64,000 bases of DNA from Dyella humicola (GTDB lineage: Bacteria > Pseudomonadota > Gammaproteobacteria > Xanthomonadales > Rhodanobacteraceae), in contig NZ_JAPDPC010000001.1 of assembly GCF_026283945.1 (NCBI RefSeq), positions 2,790,001 to 2,854,000 of the forward strand. The letters run 5' to 3'. The notes under the pieces are model-generated. The model ran no database searches. It worked only from the letters and a program-made list of their open reading frames with translations, and was not told the origin of the DNA. Each line of letters begins with the position of its first letter. Within the stretch, counting starts at the first letter, position 1. Below are positions 17,606 through 26,400 of the stretch, one piece after another. The translations under genes and the position numbers were made by a program.

Positions 17606-20269
17606 TCACCTGGTTGGTGCGGGCCCCTTTACCGCGGTCACGAAGCCTTCCGGGCGCACATGCGTGGCATACGCCTGCTGCACATCGGGCGCCGTGAGTT
17701 CCAGATAGTATTTTGCCGCCACGATGCCCTGATCCAACGGCTGCCCCCGCTCGGCATACGTCAGCAGTTGATTGGCGATGCTGCCAAAGCTCGACTCGCT
17801 CAGCGGCACTCGCCGCAACAGGATGCCCTTGGCGCGCAGAAGATCGGCGTCGGCAACCGGCTCGCGTTGCATCTGCTTGAGATCCTTGAGCACCAGTGCG
17901 CGAGCACCCTCGACCTTGCTCGGATCGGCGCCGAACGAAACCGTGTAGCGCCCGCGGTGTTTGTCCAGTTCGAATTCCGAGTCGACGGTATAAACCAGAC
18001 CGGAGCTATCGCGCAGATCCCGATAAAGCCGCGACGCATAGAAGCCGCCGCCGAGCACTTCGTTGCCGAGGTTCAAGGCGTAGCGCGCCGGGTCGTCGCG
18101 GGTGACATCGATGACCTGGGCCATGCGGACGCTGTCCTGCACCGAACTCGCGTCCGGCGTATGCAATTGGACCGCCTTGTTGGCAGGTACCGCGGGATAG
18201 TCGACATCCGGCTTGGGGCCATTGGCCGTCCATGCGCCAAAGGCCTGTTCGACCACGGCCTTCGCCTGCGCCGGATCGACCTTGCCGACGATGACCAGGG
18301 TCGTCATGTCGGGGCGGAACACCTTGGCGTAGTAGTCCTTGACGTTGTCATAGGTCAGACCCATTACGCTCTGTGGCGTGGCGTGACGCAGTTGAGGATC
18401 GCTCGCTGGCAACAAGGCCTTGTAGAGACCCAGCTCATCCAGGAATTCGGGAGACTGCACTTCGCCGGCCCAGATGCCCGCCTGCTGGTGCTGCATCAGC
18501 GCGAACGCCTGCTTGGGCAAGGCCGGATGCAATTCGTTGTCGGCCAGCAGCTTCATGCCTTCCGCGAAATGCTCCGCGGGTAGGCCCAGTGAGAAGCTCG
18601 CACCTGCCGTCTCCTGGGCCCCGATGGCATCGAGCGCCTGCTGGAACTGCATGCGATCAAGGCTCGTGCTGCCGAACTGGAACATGCCATCCAGCACTTC
18701 ACTCACGCCATCCTGCCCCTTGACTGACTGCAGATCGGGGTTCGTCCGTACGCTACCCATTACCTCGACCGTATCGCTCACCGACTCCGGCTGCACGATC
18801 AGCTTCAGCCCATTGGGCAAGGTATAGGCCACCGGATGCAGCATCGTGCTCGGCATGTCGAGCTTGGCGAAAGCCTGTTCCGCCCAGGTCGGCAATTGCA
18901 CGGGCTTGTCCGGGCTGCTGGCGAAACTCTCCGCGCCCCCAAAGCCCTTGCCCTCGCCGGGCGTGCCGGACTTCTCCGGTGTAAGGATGGCGGTGATCGC
19001 ATGCGCCGGATCGAAGCTCGCCTTGGCCAGCGCATTCACCGCGTCGGGCGTGACTGACTCGATGGCCTGCTTCATCGCGTCGGGCGAATCCAGCCCCTGC
19101 TCTACCAACGCGCTAGACCACGCACCGGCCAGTCCCTCGACGGAATTTTTCTTGGTCTCCAGTTCGGCAATCGCCTTGCGCTTGGCCGCCTCCACCAAGG
19201 AAGGATCAATGCCATGGCTTGCGGCCTGGGCAAGAATCGATTGCATGCGCTGAAGCACCGGCTGCGGATCGGCGCCCTCGGGGAACACACCCACGGCAAG
19301 ACCAATACCTGCCTCGGGCAGGACCTCCTGTTCAAATCCACCAAACAGCGCCTTGCCCTCCATCCCCATGCCGTACAAGTCGGCGCGCTGCGAGCCAAGC
19401 GCGCTGGCCATCACCAGGGCGGTGGCGTAATCCTTGGACTGTGCACCGGGCAGGCGATATGTGATGTAGACCGAGCCATAGGGACTGTCGGTCGGCAAGC
19501 GCAGCGTCTTGGCCTGCACCGGCGTGAAATGAAACGCCGGTCGCACAGGTAGATCCTTGCGCGGCACGTCGCCGAACTGGGTCTTGACCTTGGCGAGGGT
19601 GGCCTGCGGATCCACGTCGCCCACGATCACCAGGATCGCGTTGTTGGGCGTGTACCAGCTGTCGTGGAACTGCTTCAGCATCGCCGCCGACGTCTTGTCG
19701 AACGAGTCGCGCGTACCCAGCGCCGAGTGCGCATAAGGCGTGCCGGCAAACATCTGGCCGAGCATCTGCGTGTAGAACTTGAAATCGGGACTGGACAGAT
19801 CGCGCGAGACTTCCTGCTCGATCGCACCACGCTCCTTGGCCCACTCCGCCTGGGATACATCGATGCCGCGCATGCGCAGCGCTTCGACGCGCAGGGCTAT
19901 GTCCAGATCCTTGGCCGGCGTTACAAAGTAGTACTGCGTGGAGGCCTGCGTGGTCTGTGCATTGAACGCACCGCCCATGTTGGCGGCGATGGCGGCCAGC
20001 TGATCCTTCGACAGGCCCGGGCCACCGCGGAACATCATGTGTTCGACCGCATGGGCCGTGCCCGGGAACTCCGCAGGCACTTCATCCGAACCGGCAAGGT
20101 AGTTCACCTCGGTCGTCACCACCGGCGCGAGCGCATCACGAACCACCACGACACGCAAACCATTGTCCAGCGTGGTGCGCGCCACCTGCGCGTCGTCTGC
20201 CTTTGCTGCGGACGTGCCGGCCAAGACACACGCGATCGCCGCGGCCAGGTACTTGAACTGCTTTCTCAC
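17606..20269 (-). CDS. Secreted M16 (insulinase/pitrilysin-family) metallopeptidase
   Basis: An 887-residue protein: signal peptide (cleavage near AKA-DD), then two M16 repeats. The first carries the inverted zinc motif H73-AVE-H77 and the distal acidic region (RGAIEQEVSRD). The second repeat (from about residue 470) has GVSEVLDGMF where the zinc motif should be and is therefore the inactive, structural half. This is the PqqL/YhjJ-type periplasmic form that degrades peptides. Start is a GTG with GGAGA close upstream and a direct signal peptide. It lies downstream of the DUF3761-like gene, separated by a terminator hairpin. Confidence 0.9.
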   Translation of the reverse strand: MRKQFKYLAAAIACVLAGTSAAKADDAQVARTTLDNGLRVVVVRDALAPVVTTEVNYLAGSDEVPAEFPGTAHAVEHMMFRGGPGLSKDQLAAIAANMGGAFNAQTTQASTQYYFVTPAKDLDIALRVEALRMRGIDVSQAEWAKERGAIEQEVSRDLSSPDFKFYTQMLGQMFAGTPYAHSALGTRDSFDKTSAAMLKQFHDSWYTPNNAILVIVGDVDPQATLAKVKTQFGDVPRKDLPVRPAFHFTPVQAKTLRLPTDSPYGSVYITYRLPGAQSKDYATALVMASALGSQRADLYGMGMEGKALFGGFEQEVLPEAGIGLAVGVFPEGADPQPVLQRMQSILAQAASHGIDPSLVEAAKRKAIAELETKKNSVEGLAGAWSSALVEQGLDSPDAMKQAIESVTPDAVNALAKASFDPAHAITAILTPEKSGTPGEGKGFGGAESFASSPDKPVQLPTWAEQAFAKLDMPSTMLHPVAYTLPNGLKLIVQPESVSDTVEVMGSVRTNPDLQSVKGQDGVSEVLDGMFQFGSTSLDRMQFQQALDAIGAQETAGASFSLGLPAEHFAEGMKLLADNELHPALPKQAFALMQHQQAGIWAGEVQSPEFLDELGLYKALLPASDPQLRHATPQSVMGLTYDNVKDYYAKVFRPDMTTLVIVGKVDPAQAKAVVEQAFGAWTANGPKPDVDYPAVPANKAVQLHTPDASSVQDSVRMAQVIDVTRDDPARYALNLGNEVLGGGFYASRLYRDLRDSSGLVYTVDSEFELDKHRGRYTVSFGADPSKVEGARALVLKDLKQMQREPVADADLLRAKGILLRRVPLSESSFGSIANQLLTYAERGQPLDQGIVAAKYYLELTAPDVQQAYATHVRPEGFVTAVKGPAPTR

Positions 20270-20301
20270 AAACGTCTCCAACGCCAACCAGGGGCTGATG
20301 C

Positions 20302-20328
20302 AAAGAGGGCCGACATAAGCCGGCCCTC
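20302..20328 (-). terminator. Terminator of the DUF3761-like gene
   Basis: On the minus strand, an 8-bp stem (gagggccg / cggccctc) with an 8-base loop is followed by TTT. It lies in the short gap before the M16 peptidase start. Confidence 0.65.
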
Positions 20329-20360
20329 CAGACTCTGACAACAGATTTTGCTGAATTACT

Positions 20361-20840
20361 TCAGCTACAGGCCTTGCCGTGATCGGCGTGGAAGCCCTTG
20401 GCCTTGGCATCGGCCTCGCTCATGTAAACACCTGCCTTGGTCTTGCCGTACCACTTGTCGCCCGGGCAGTGATACACCTTGCTGCTTGAGTTGACCCAGA
20501 CCATGCCTGGACCGCCACCCGGGGCCGCCGCGGTAGCTGGCGCTGGCGAGGGCACCTTGGTGTTGGGCACCGGCGCGGTGGTGCGCGGTGTCATGCTGGG
20601 TGCGGCCGCGGCAGGCGCAGCCGCTGCTGGCGTGGCAGCTGCCGCTGAGCTGGCGGCGCCAAACCATTCCTTCACGCCCTGGTGGCCGGAACAGGCGCCC
20701 TTCTTCGTCGCGTTGGTCGTAAAGGTGCCGTCCTTGCACTGCCCGGTCGACCCCGCCGGCGCCGACGCCTGCTGTGCATAAACGGCTGGACCAGCAAGAA
20801 GACCCGCGATCAATACAGCGATCAAACCGTACGATTTCAT
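20361..20840 (-). CDS. Secreted DUF3761-like protein with Ala/Pro linker
   Basis: A 159-residue exported protein. After a signal peptide ending VYA-QQ comes a small Cys-containing block (CKDGTFTTNATKKGACSGHQGVKEWFG) typical of DUF3761, then an Ala/Pro-rich spacer of about 50 residues, and a second Cys-containing block (VWVNSSSKVYHCPGDKWYGKTKAGVYMSEADA, read in two parts) resembling small secreted domains of Xanthomonadales. No enzymatic residues are evident. Start chosen at MKSYGLI because it gives the signal peptide and has GGAGG upstream. Confidence 0.78.
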   Translation of the reverse strand: MKSYGLIAVLIAGLLAGPAVYAQQASAPAGSTGQCKDGTFTTNATKKGACSGHQGVKEWFGAASSAAAATPAAAAPAAAAPSMTPRTTAPVPNTKVPSPAPATAAAPGGGPGMVWVNSSSKVYHCPGDKWYGKTKAGVYMSEADAKAKGFHADHGKACS

Positions 20841-21147
20841 CCTCGATCCCTCCAGCGCAAATTCGTCTGTTCCATAGGGAAGTGACCGTGCATGACGGTC
20901 ACGCATCCCCTCCTCGCATCCCCCGCCGATGGAGGTCTGAGTCATCCATCGGATGACGCTCCCCAAGCGCGAAGACGCGCGCAGCACCGACCATGCATCA
21001 AGCACGCAGCGCGTCGTGACCGTGCCTCAACCCATGTTTAAGTCCCGTGAGGCTGGATCGCAATAACTTGCGCGCATGCCCGCTCCCCAAGGCACCGTCT
21101 TCAACTCATGGCCGCATGCACGTCACGGCCAGCCTCGAGTGCCGCGG
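20841..21147. other. Gene-free stretch upstream of the DUF3761-like gene
   Basis: No plausible gene. Two palindromes are visible: gtgaccgt-gcatg-acggtcac at 20882-20902, which is placed like an operator for the DUF3761-like gene, and gtcatcc-atc-ggatgac at 20941-20957, resembling the REP heads elsewhere. Confidence 0.4.
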
Positions 21148-21184
21148 GTGGACCGCATCGCTTCGATGAAGCGATGGGGTCCAC
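21148..21184 (-). terminator. Hairpin downstream of the RcnB-like gene
   Basis: Two nested stems, gtggacc/ggtccac outside and atcgctt/aagcgat inside, start seven bases after the stop codon. No T-run on the minus strand, so termination efficiency is uncertain. Confidence 0.55.
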
Positions 21185-21190
21185 TCATCC

Positions 21191-21532
21191 TTAGTGGCTG
21201 AGCATGATGTCGGCAATGATGCCGGTGGTGACGGCTACGAGCAGAAACTCACCATTGTCGCTGCGCACCCATTGGTAGCCACGAGGCGGTTCGCGCAGAT
21301 GATATTCGTGCCAGTTGTCCACGACGTAACGATGGTCACGGTACTCGGGCGGCACTGCACCACCCTTGCGGTACCACCCCTCGTGCATGCCACGGTCATG
21401 CTCCACGACAGTTCGGTGCTCGTCATGGCCATAGGCATGATCATGATGTTCGTCTTCCTGGAACGGCCCCGCGGTAGCGGCTGTAGAGGCCACGAGTGCA
21501 CCAAGGAACAGGGCTAGCATGGTCTTCTTCAT
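21191..21532 (-). CDS. RcnB-family periplasmic protein
   Basis: A 113-residue protein with a signal peptide (cleavage near ATA-GP), a His/Asp-rich segment just after it (EDEHHDHAYGHDEH), and the RcnB-type C-terminus: RDHRYVVDNWHEYHLREPPRGYQWVR and a final hydrophobic strand GEFLLVAVTTGIIADI. E. coli RcnB affects nickel/cobalt homeostasis, but most members are uncharacterised. The His-rich part suggests metal binding (inference). GGAGA lies upstream of the ATG used; a TTG directly before it is not needed. Confidence 0.82.
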   Translation of the reverse strand: MKKTMLALFLGALVASTAATAGPFQEDEHHDHAYGHDEHRTVVEHDRGMHEGWYRKGGAVPPEYRDHRYVVDNWHEYHLREPPRGYQWVRSDNGEFLLVAVTTGIIADIMLSH

Positions 21533-21710
21533 CAAGCGTTCTCCATCGGGAAAGAAAGTCGACGGCCACCGGGCAAGGTGGCAGCTTCGACGCTCTCATG
21601 ATGTGAGCCGCAACGGTGCACGATCCATGAATCCGGTCGCAGGAAGTGATGAAAAGCGGCGCGAAAAATCCTGCGTTGAACCAGCGTTTGGTTTTGCGCA
21701 TTTTTCGCAA

Positions 21711-21743
21711 AAAGGGGCTTCCCACTGCGTGGCAAGCCCCTTT
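21711..21743 (-). terminator. Terminator of the esterase gene
   Basis: A 10-bp stem aaaggggctt/aagccccttt; on the minus strand it ends in a run of T (tttttgcg). It lies about 75 bp past the esterase stop. No gene lies between the esterase end and the RcnB-like start. Confidence 0.8.
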
Positions 21744-21817
21744 GCTGCGCAACCCTTGCATGCATCGACTGACTATCCAGCTGCTCCCGCCATGCCGCCG
21801 CCGGAGCGCTTGCGAAA

Positions 21818-23437
21818 CTACGGAGCCGCTCGTTTCAGCGTCGATTGCGGACGCGCCACCGCATACATCTCCCAGGCGATTTGCTTGAGTAGCGCCGTAC
21901 GGTCACTGCCATCGGCGTACAGGTCGAAGTGCGTCTTGTTCGGCAGGAACCGGATGTCCGACTGCGCGTGCAAGCCATCGAGCACATCCTTCAAGCGATG
22001 CGCCGACCCGTCGAGATAAAACGTATCGGCGGTGCCCACGATCAGGTGGATCTTGCCATCGAGGTCGGGCTTCAGTTCAGGCCATTGCGTTTGCAGGCGA
22101 TGGGCGATGTCGTAGTGCTCCTGCCAGTAGGCAAGCACCTTGGCGTCCACCGCACCGGTATCGCGATCGAACATGGGTTGCGGACGGCCATCCGCGCCGC
22201 GCGGTGAGAACACCCAATCGAACGACGCCATCTGCCCGCCATAGCTGCCGAGCGCACGTTCCATCTCGGCGTACTGTTCAAAGGTGGCAAGCACCTTGCC
22301 TTTGTCGCGGATCAGCGGATAGGTCGAACCATCGGCGCGGCGATAGACATTGGCGCCCGGTGCATACAGGTCCACCCCCGTGAAGTCATGGAAGTCGCTC
22401 GGATCGGGCGACGTGGACCAGGTGCCACCGAACACCTTGGGATAGCGCGTCTGCAGCCACAAGGTGGCCCAGCCACCGGATGAGTGGCCATTGAGGAAGC
22501 GGCCGTTCGCTTTGCCATCCATGCGGTACGTCGCTTCGAGGTGCGGGATCAGTTCCTCGGTCAGTGCCAGCCCCCAAGGGCCATTGTTCACCGAATCGGC
22601 AAACTCATGGGTACCCGTGGGGCTCGATTCGTCGAGATACACCCAGATCATCGGCGGCATCTCACCGTTCGACATTGCCAGCCAGGTACTGGCGATGCCA
22701 TTGGCAAAATGTCCCAGACCGCCGCCGAAACCGTGGGTGAGGTAGACCACCGGATAGGTATCGGCACTCTTGGCGTCATAGCCCGGCGGCAACAGCACGA
22801 AGCCTCGCATATGCACCGGCCGTCCCCAAAACGCCGACAAGGCCGGGCTGACGAAATCGAGGTCCTGGGTGTGGCTGCGCGCTTCCGGCAAGGCATCGCG
22901 CACGGCCTGAGTGGCGGAAGCAGGTAATGACCAAAGGTCATGCACCGGCAACGTGGATGTCAGTTGCAACGTTGGCGTCGACGTGGCGGGCAAATGCACT
23001 TTCACCACGTCACTGACGAGGTCGCCGCCATCCCGGCCGGTGTAGTTGTAGCTGTGATCGACGTCGAGCACCGCCTGCACGTAGTAATCGCCTGGCGGCA
23101 ATTTCGCAAAGGACGCGGGAAAAGCCCGGGCAGCGATATCGACATCCACGCCCTGCCCTGGCTCCAACCGGCTTACCTCGCGTGCCGCGACACTCACCTG
23201 GCTGGGATCAAGTTGGTTGATGTCCACCTCGGCGACCTTGCCGTCCTTGCTCGATGCCTCCGCGGTCTTCGCTTCCTCCGCGAACACCAGCAAGCGCCCT
23301 GCTTTGGCCGCGCCCGCCGTCGCTGCAAGTTCGACATGGAAGGCGTGGGCCGGCGGCTGCGCCTGATCGCGCGTACAGCCCGCGAGGGTCAGGCCGAAGC
23401 ACAGCAAGACGGCAAAGGTGAGTCGGTACGTCCGCAT
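21818..23437 (-). CDS. Esterase lipoprotein, alpha/beta hydrolase (esterase D-like)
   Basis: A 539-residue lipoprotein: hydrophobic N-terminus ending in LTLAGC gives a lipobox. Residues to about 200 form a beta-rich N-terminal domain; then an esterase-D/Fes-type alpha/beta hydrolase with oxyanion region YLTHGFGGG and the nucleophile Ser in NGHSSGGWA. A plausible catalytic His is near the end (NKTHFDLY) and Asp in VGTADTFY. Enterochelin-esterase-like secreted enzymes have this architecture, but the substrate is unknown. GGAG eight bases upstream supports the start. The serine hydrolase gene lies upstream on the same strand. Confidence 0.85.
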   Translation of the reverse strand: MRTYRLTFAVLLCFGLTLAGCTRDQAQPPAHAFHVELAATAGAAKAGRLLVFAEEAKTAEASSKDGKVAEVDINQLDPSQVSVAAREVSRLEPGQGVDVDIAARAFPASFAKLPPGDYYVQAVLDVDHSYNYTGRDGGDLVSDVVKVHLPATSTPTLQLTSTLPVHDLWSLPASATQAVRDALPEARSHTQDLDFVSPALSAFWGRPVHMRGFVLLPPGYDAKSADTYPVVYLTHGFGGGLGHFANGIASTWLAMSNGEMPPMIWVYLDESSPTGTHEFADSVNNGPWGLALTEELIPHLEATYRMDGKANGRFLNGHSSGGWATLWLQTRYPKVFGGTWSTSPDPSDFHDFTGVDLYAPGANVYRRADGSTYPLIRDKGKVLATFEQYAEMERALGSYGGQMASFDWVFSPRGADGRPQPMFDRDTGAVDAKVLAYWQEHYDIAHRLQTQWPELKPDLDGKIHLIVGTADTFYLDGSAHRLKDVLDGLHAQSDIRFLPNKTHFDLYADGSDRTALLKQIAWEMYAVARPQSTLKRAAP

Positions 23438-23529
23438 GACATTCTCCGTGGATGGCTTTGAGGTTGCGCGGAAAAGCATTGTTCAAATCTTCGTGGCTCC
23501 GGCACTTGCCGGGTTCACGCAGTCTGGGA

Positions 23530-23563
23530 TGGCGACACGCCGACATTGGTCGGCATGTCGCCA
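23530..23563. repeat. Hairpin between esterase and serine hydrolase genes
   Basis: 15-bp arms (tggcgacacgccgac / gtcggcatgtcgcca) with one mismatch and a 4-base loop. It probably separates the two genes as a terminator or RNA-stabilising stem; no T-run follows on the minus strand. Confidence 0.6.
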
Positions 23564-23578
23564 CATTTTGGGAGAGCA

Positions 23579-25237
23579 TCACTCCGACTTCGTCGCCTTG
23601 GCATCCGTGACGGGCGCAAGCCGCAGATCCTGGAAGTCGAAGCTGAAATCGGTCAGCGGCGAGATCGGCTGCATGCGCACTTCGCGCACCTTGCCGTCGG
23701 CATCAAGCGTATAGCTGACGAAGGCGTCGGCGTTCAATGATCGATCGTCCCATCGCACGATGAACGTTTCGTGCTGCCACGGCTCCATCGTGCCCACCAG
23801 CTGCGCCGTCTTGGAGAAACGAAGACGCAACTTGCCGCCTTCCCTGCTTACCACGATGTCGCCATACCAGGGATCGCGATAGGTGCCCGCGTAATCGGCC
23901 AACGGCAACGACGGTTTGCTGCCCTTGTCACGCGCGGCCTGATGCTTCTTCCAGCTATCGTCAGCGTTGCCTTCGGTCTTCTTCACCGCAGCGGCATAGG
24001 CGGCCACCCAGTCCTTCTTGTCCTTGCCCAGGAAGGCATCGAGCACGCGATAAGTCACCGCGTTGAAGGCCGCACCGGATTCCTGGTTGGTCAACACGAC
24101 GATGCCGAGTTTCAGCTCGGGCACCAGGGTCACGCGCGAGACCATGCCGGGCCAGCCGCCGGTATGCCATACCAGCCGCTGACCGCGATAATCCGAAAGC
24201 GACCAGCCCTCGCCATAGCCGGCGAAATTCGGCCGGGACTCATTGAGCTCCGGCACCGGCGGCTCGCTGATCTTCATCGGCGTCAGCATGGACCACATCT
24301 GCTTCTGGCTGTCTTCGGAGAACAGCCGCTGGCCGTTGGGCAACTTGCCTCCGGCGAGCTGTAGGTTCATCCACTTGGCCAGGTCGTGCACGCTGGCGTA
24401 GATGCCGCCGGCACCGGGGTTGTTCGACCAGGCCATCGGCGGCACCGGCTTGAGTTCGCTGAAGTTGAACTTGGCGTGGCCCATGGCCACGTTCATGCCG
24501 GGCTTCAGATAGGTCATGTCGACCAGTGCTTCATCCATGCCCACCGGCTTGAAGATCCGATCGCGGATAAAGTCGGCATAACGCTGGCCCGACACTTGTT
24601 CGATCACCAGGGTGGCCACGGCGAACAAAATATTGTCGTAGGCATAGGCGCTGCGGAAGCTGGTCGCCAGTGGCACGTTGCGCAGGCGCTCCACCACTTC
24701 CTTGGTGGAGTAGGACGTCGGTGGCCAATAGAGCAGATCGCCGGCGCCCAGGCCCAGGCCGCTTCGATGCGCCAGCAGATCGCGGATACGCATTTCGCGC
24801 GTCACATAAGGGTCGGACATCTGAAACCACGGCAGATGGTCGATCACCCGATCGTCCATCTGGAGCTTGCCTTCCTCGGCCAGCATCTGCAGCGCCGCCG
24901 CCGTGAATGCCTTGGTGTTGGAAGCGATGGCAAACAGCGTGCGCGCATCCACCGGTTCCGGCCGACCCAGTTCGCGCACACCGAAACCCTGTTCAAGCAC
25001 TACCTGCCCGTCCTTGACGATGGCCACGGCGATGCCTGGCACGTCGAATTGCTTACGGGCGCCGTCCACATAAGCGCCAAAATCCTGCAGCTGCGCCGGC
25101 AAGGCCGGCTGGGTCGTGCTGACCAGCGGAGCGGTCGGTATAGCTGCCGGCACTGCGGTCTGCGCCCAGATCGGCGCGGCCAATACCAGCAGTGCAAAAC
25201 AACCCGCCAGGCGCGGGGACCGGGTTCGCTGGAACAT
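23579..25237 (-). CDS. Secreted serine hydrolase, class C beta-lactamase fold
   Basis: A 552-residue exported enzyme. After a signal peptide (cleavage near IWA-QT) the beta-lactamase/transpeptidase domain carries the SxxK motif as S-N-T-K (in FAIASNTKAFT), a YxN motif as Y-D-N (SAYAYDN) and HTGG (VWHTGGWPG) at the KTG position. The last 110 residues fit the DUF3471 domain often fused to such hydrolases. Family members are esterases, D-aminopeptidases or carboxypeptidases; true beta-lactamase activity is not implied. GGAG before the chosen ATG favours it over an ATG four codons upstream. Confidence 0.88.
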   Translation of the reverse strand: MFQRTRSPRLAGCFALLVLAAPIWAQTAVPAAIPTAPLVSTTQPALPAQLQDFGAYVDGARKQFDVPGIAVAIVKDGQVVLEQGFGVRELGRPEPVDARTLFAIASNTKAFTAAALQMLAEEGKLQMDDRVIDHLPWFQMSDPYVTREMRIRDLLAHRSGLGLGAGDLLYWPPTSYSTKEVVERLRNVPLATSFRSAYAYDNILFAVATLVIEQVSGQRYADFIRDRIFKPVGMDEALVDMTYLKPGMNVAMGHAKFNFSELKPVPPMAWSNNPGAGGIYASVHDLAKWMNLQLAGGKLPNGQRLFSEDSQKQMWSMLTPMKISEPPVPELNESRPNFAGYGEGWSLSDYRGQRLVWHTGGWPGMVSRVTLVPELKLGIVVLTNQESGAAFNAVTYRVLDAFLGKDKKDWVAAYAAAVKKTEGNADDSWKKHQAARDKGSKPSLPLADYAGTYRDPWYGDIVVSREGGKLRLRFSKTAQLVGTMEPWQHETFIVRWDDRSLNADAFVSYTLDADGKVREVRMQPISPLTDFSFDFQDLRLAPVTDAKATKSE

Positions 25238-25372
25238 CTTCGACTCCATAGACGACAAAGAACGCACTATCGCCGCAAAGCCACGGCCAGACCAGCACTG
25301 AAAGTCACGCGTCCATGCCCTCGACGGCTCTGCCCGCTCCGTGGATCATGTCCCGCCGGCTTTAGGACATCT

Positions 25373-26152
25373 ATGGACGACCTGATTGAATGGATTGCCA
25401 CGCACGCCTTGTTGCTGTGGGCCGGTCTGCTGCTCGTGGCCGTGCTGGTAGGCGACGTGGCGTGGCGCTGGAACTTGCGACAACGTGATGCCGCCATCGC
25501 CCTTGGCCGGGCTCCCGTCGCCATCCGCGCACGCACCGTGGCCATGTTGCTGATCGCGATGATCCTGCTGTTTGTTGCCATCGCGATCGCCATTGGCGCA
25601 GAAGCACAGGGCCTGTTGCCGGGTTTCGATGCCGCACTCGCCTCGGATCTGCGCGCACACTTGCCGGATACGACGCTGCGAATCATCGCCGCGATCACGC
25701 ATCTTGGCGACCTGTGGACGGTAGCAGCGGCTTCCGTGGTCGTACTGGCCGTTTTGCTGCTACGTCGACACCCGAGCCTGGCCACCAGCTGGGCTATCGC
25801 GGTGGCGGGCATCGTGCCGATCAACAGCGGCATCAAGGCATGGTTCCAACGACCACGCCCGGTGCATGGCTTCTTGACGGAGGCTGGCTGGAGCTTCCCC
25901 AGCGGCCACGCGTTTGGCGCCATGGTGTTCTACGGCATGCTGGCCTATGTGCTGCTGCGTCTATCGCCGCTGCGCTGGCACCGTCCCGTGGTCGCGGGCG
26001 CCATCGCGATGGTGACGGTGATTGGCGTCAGCCGCATTCTGCTGCAGGTGCACTATCTCAGCGATGTGCTGGGTGGCTATGCGAGTGGGTTGGCGTGGCT
26101 GGTGGTGTGTATTGGTGGGGCGGAGTATTGGAGGTTGCGCCAGGCTGCTTGA
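25373..26152 (+). CDS. PAP2-family membrane phosphatase
   Basis: A 259-residue inner-membrane phosphatase with six helices. All three PAP2 signature parts are present: KAWFQRPRP, then PSGHAFGAM, then SRILLQVHYLSDVLGG with the catalytic His. Related proteins dephosphorylate undecaprenyl-pyrophosphate or phosphatidylglycerophosphate. The start has AGGA upstream. It is divergent from the serine hydrolase and followed by a paired REP-like element. Confidence 0.9.
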   Translation: MDDLIEWIATHALLLWAGLLLVAVLVGDVAWRWNLRQRDAAIALGRAPVAIRARTVAMLLIAMILLFVAIAIAIGAEAQGLLPGFDAALASDLRAHLPDTTLRIIAAITHLGDLWTVAAASVVVLAVLLLRRHPSLATSWAIAVAGIVPINSGIKAWFQRPRPVHGFLTEAGWSFPSGHAFGAMVFYGMLAYVLLRLSPLRWHRPVVAGAIAMVTVIGVSRILLQVHYLSDVLGGYASGLAWLVVCIGGAEYWRLRQAA

Positions 26153-26196
26153 ATGGTTCGCCCCATTAGGTCGGCCCAGCGAAGACGGTTATCCCG

Positions 26197-26334
26197 CACC
26201 GTCATCCCCGCGAAAGCGGGGATCCAGTGCCTTTTGCCTTCGATATAGCGTTCCTGCGGCAGACGAGCCCGGTCAAGGGAACATCAGAAAAGAGCGAGAG
26301 GCACTGGATCCCCGCTTTCGCGGGGATGACGGTG
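26197..26334. repeat. Paired 36-bp REP-like elements in inverted orientation
   Basis: A 36-bp unit (26197-26232) recurs as an exact reverse complement (26299-26334) 66 bases later. Each unit holds its own palindrome, atccccgc-gaaa-gcggggat. Head sequence GTCATCCC matches the palindromes at 17.5 and 30.6 kb. This is a BIME-like pair between convergent genes. Confidence 0.85.
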
Positions 26335-26400
26335 AGGAAGCTGGTGGACGCCACCTTGAAAACAAATCGAGGATGACCAGCAAGAGCAAAAGACTCGCCC

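Noticed and set aside
23579..25237. Beta-lactamase resistance gene
   Set aside because: The class C fold and SxxK/YxN motifs are shared by esterases and peptidases; the fused DUF3471 domain and the long chain argue against an AmpC enzyme.
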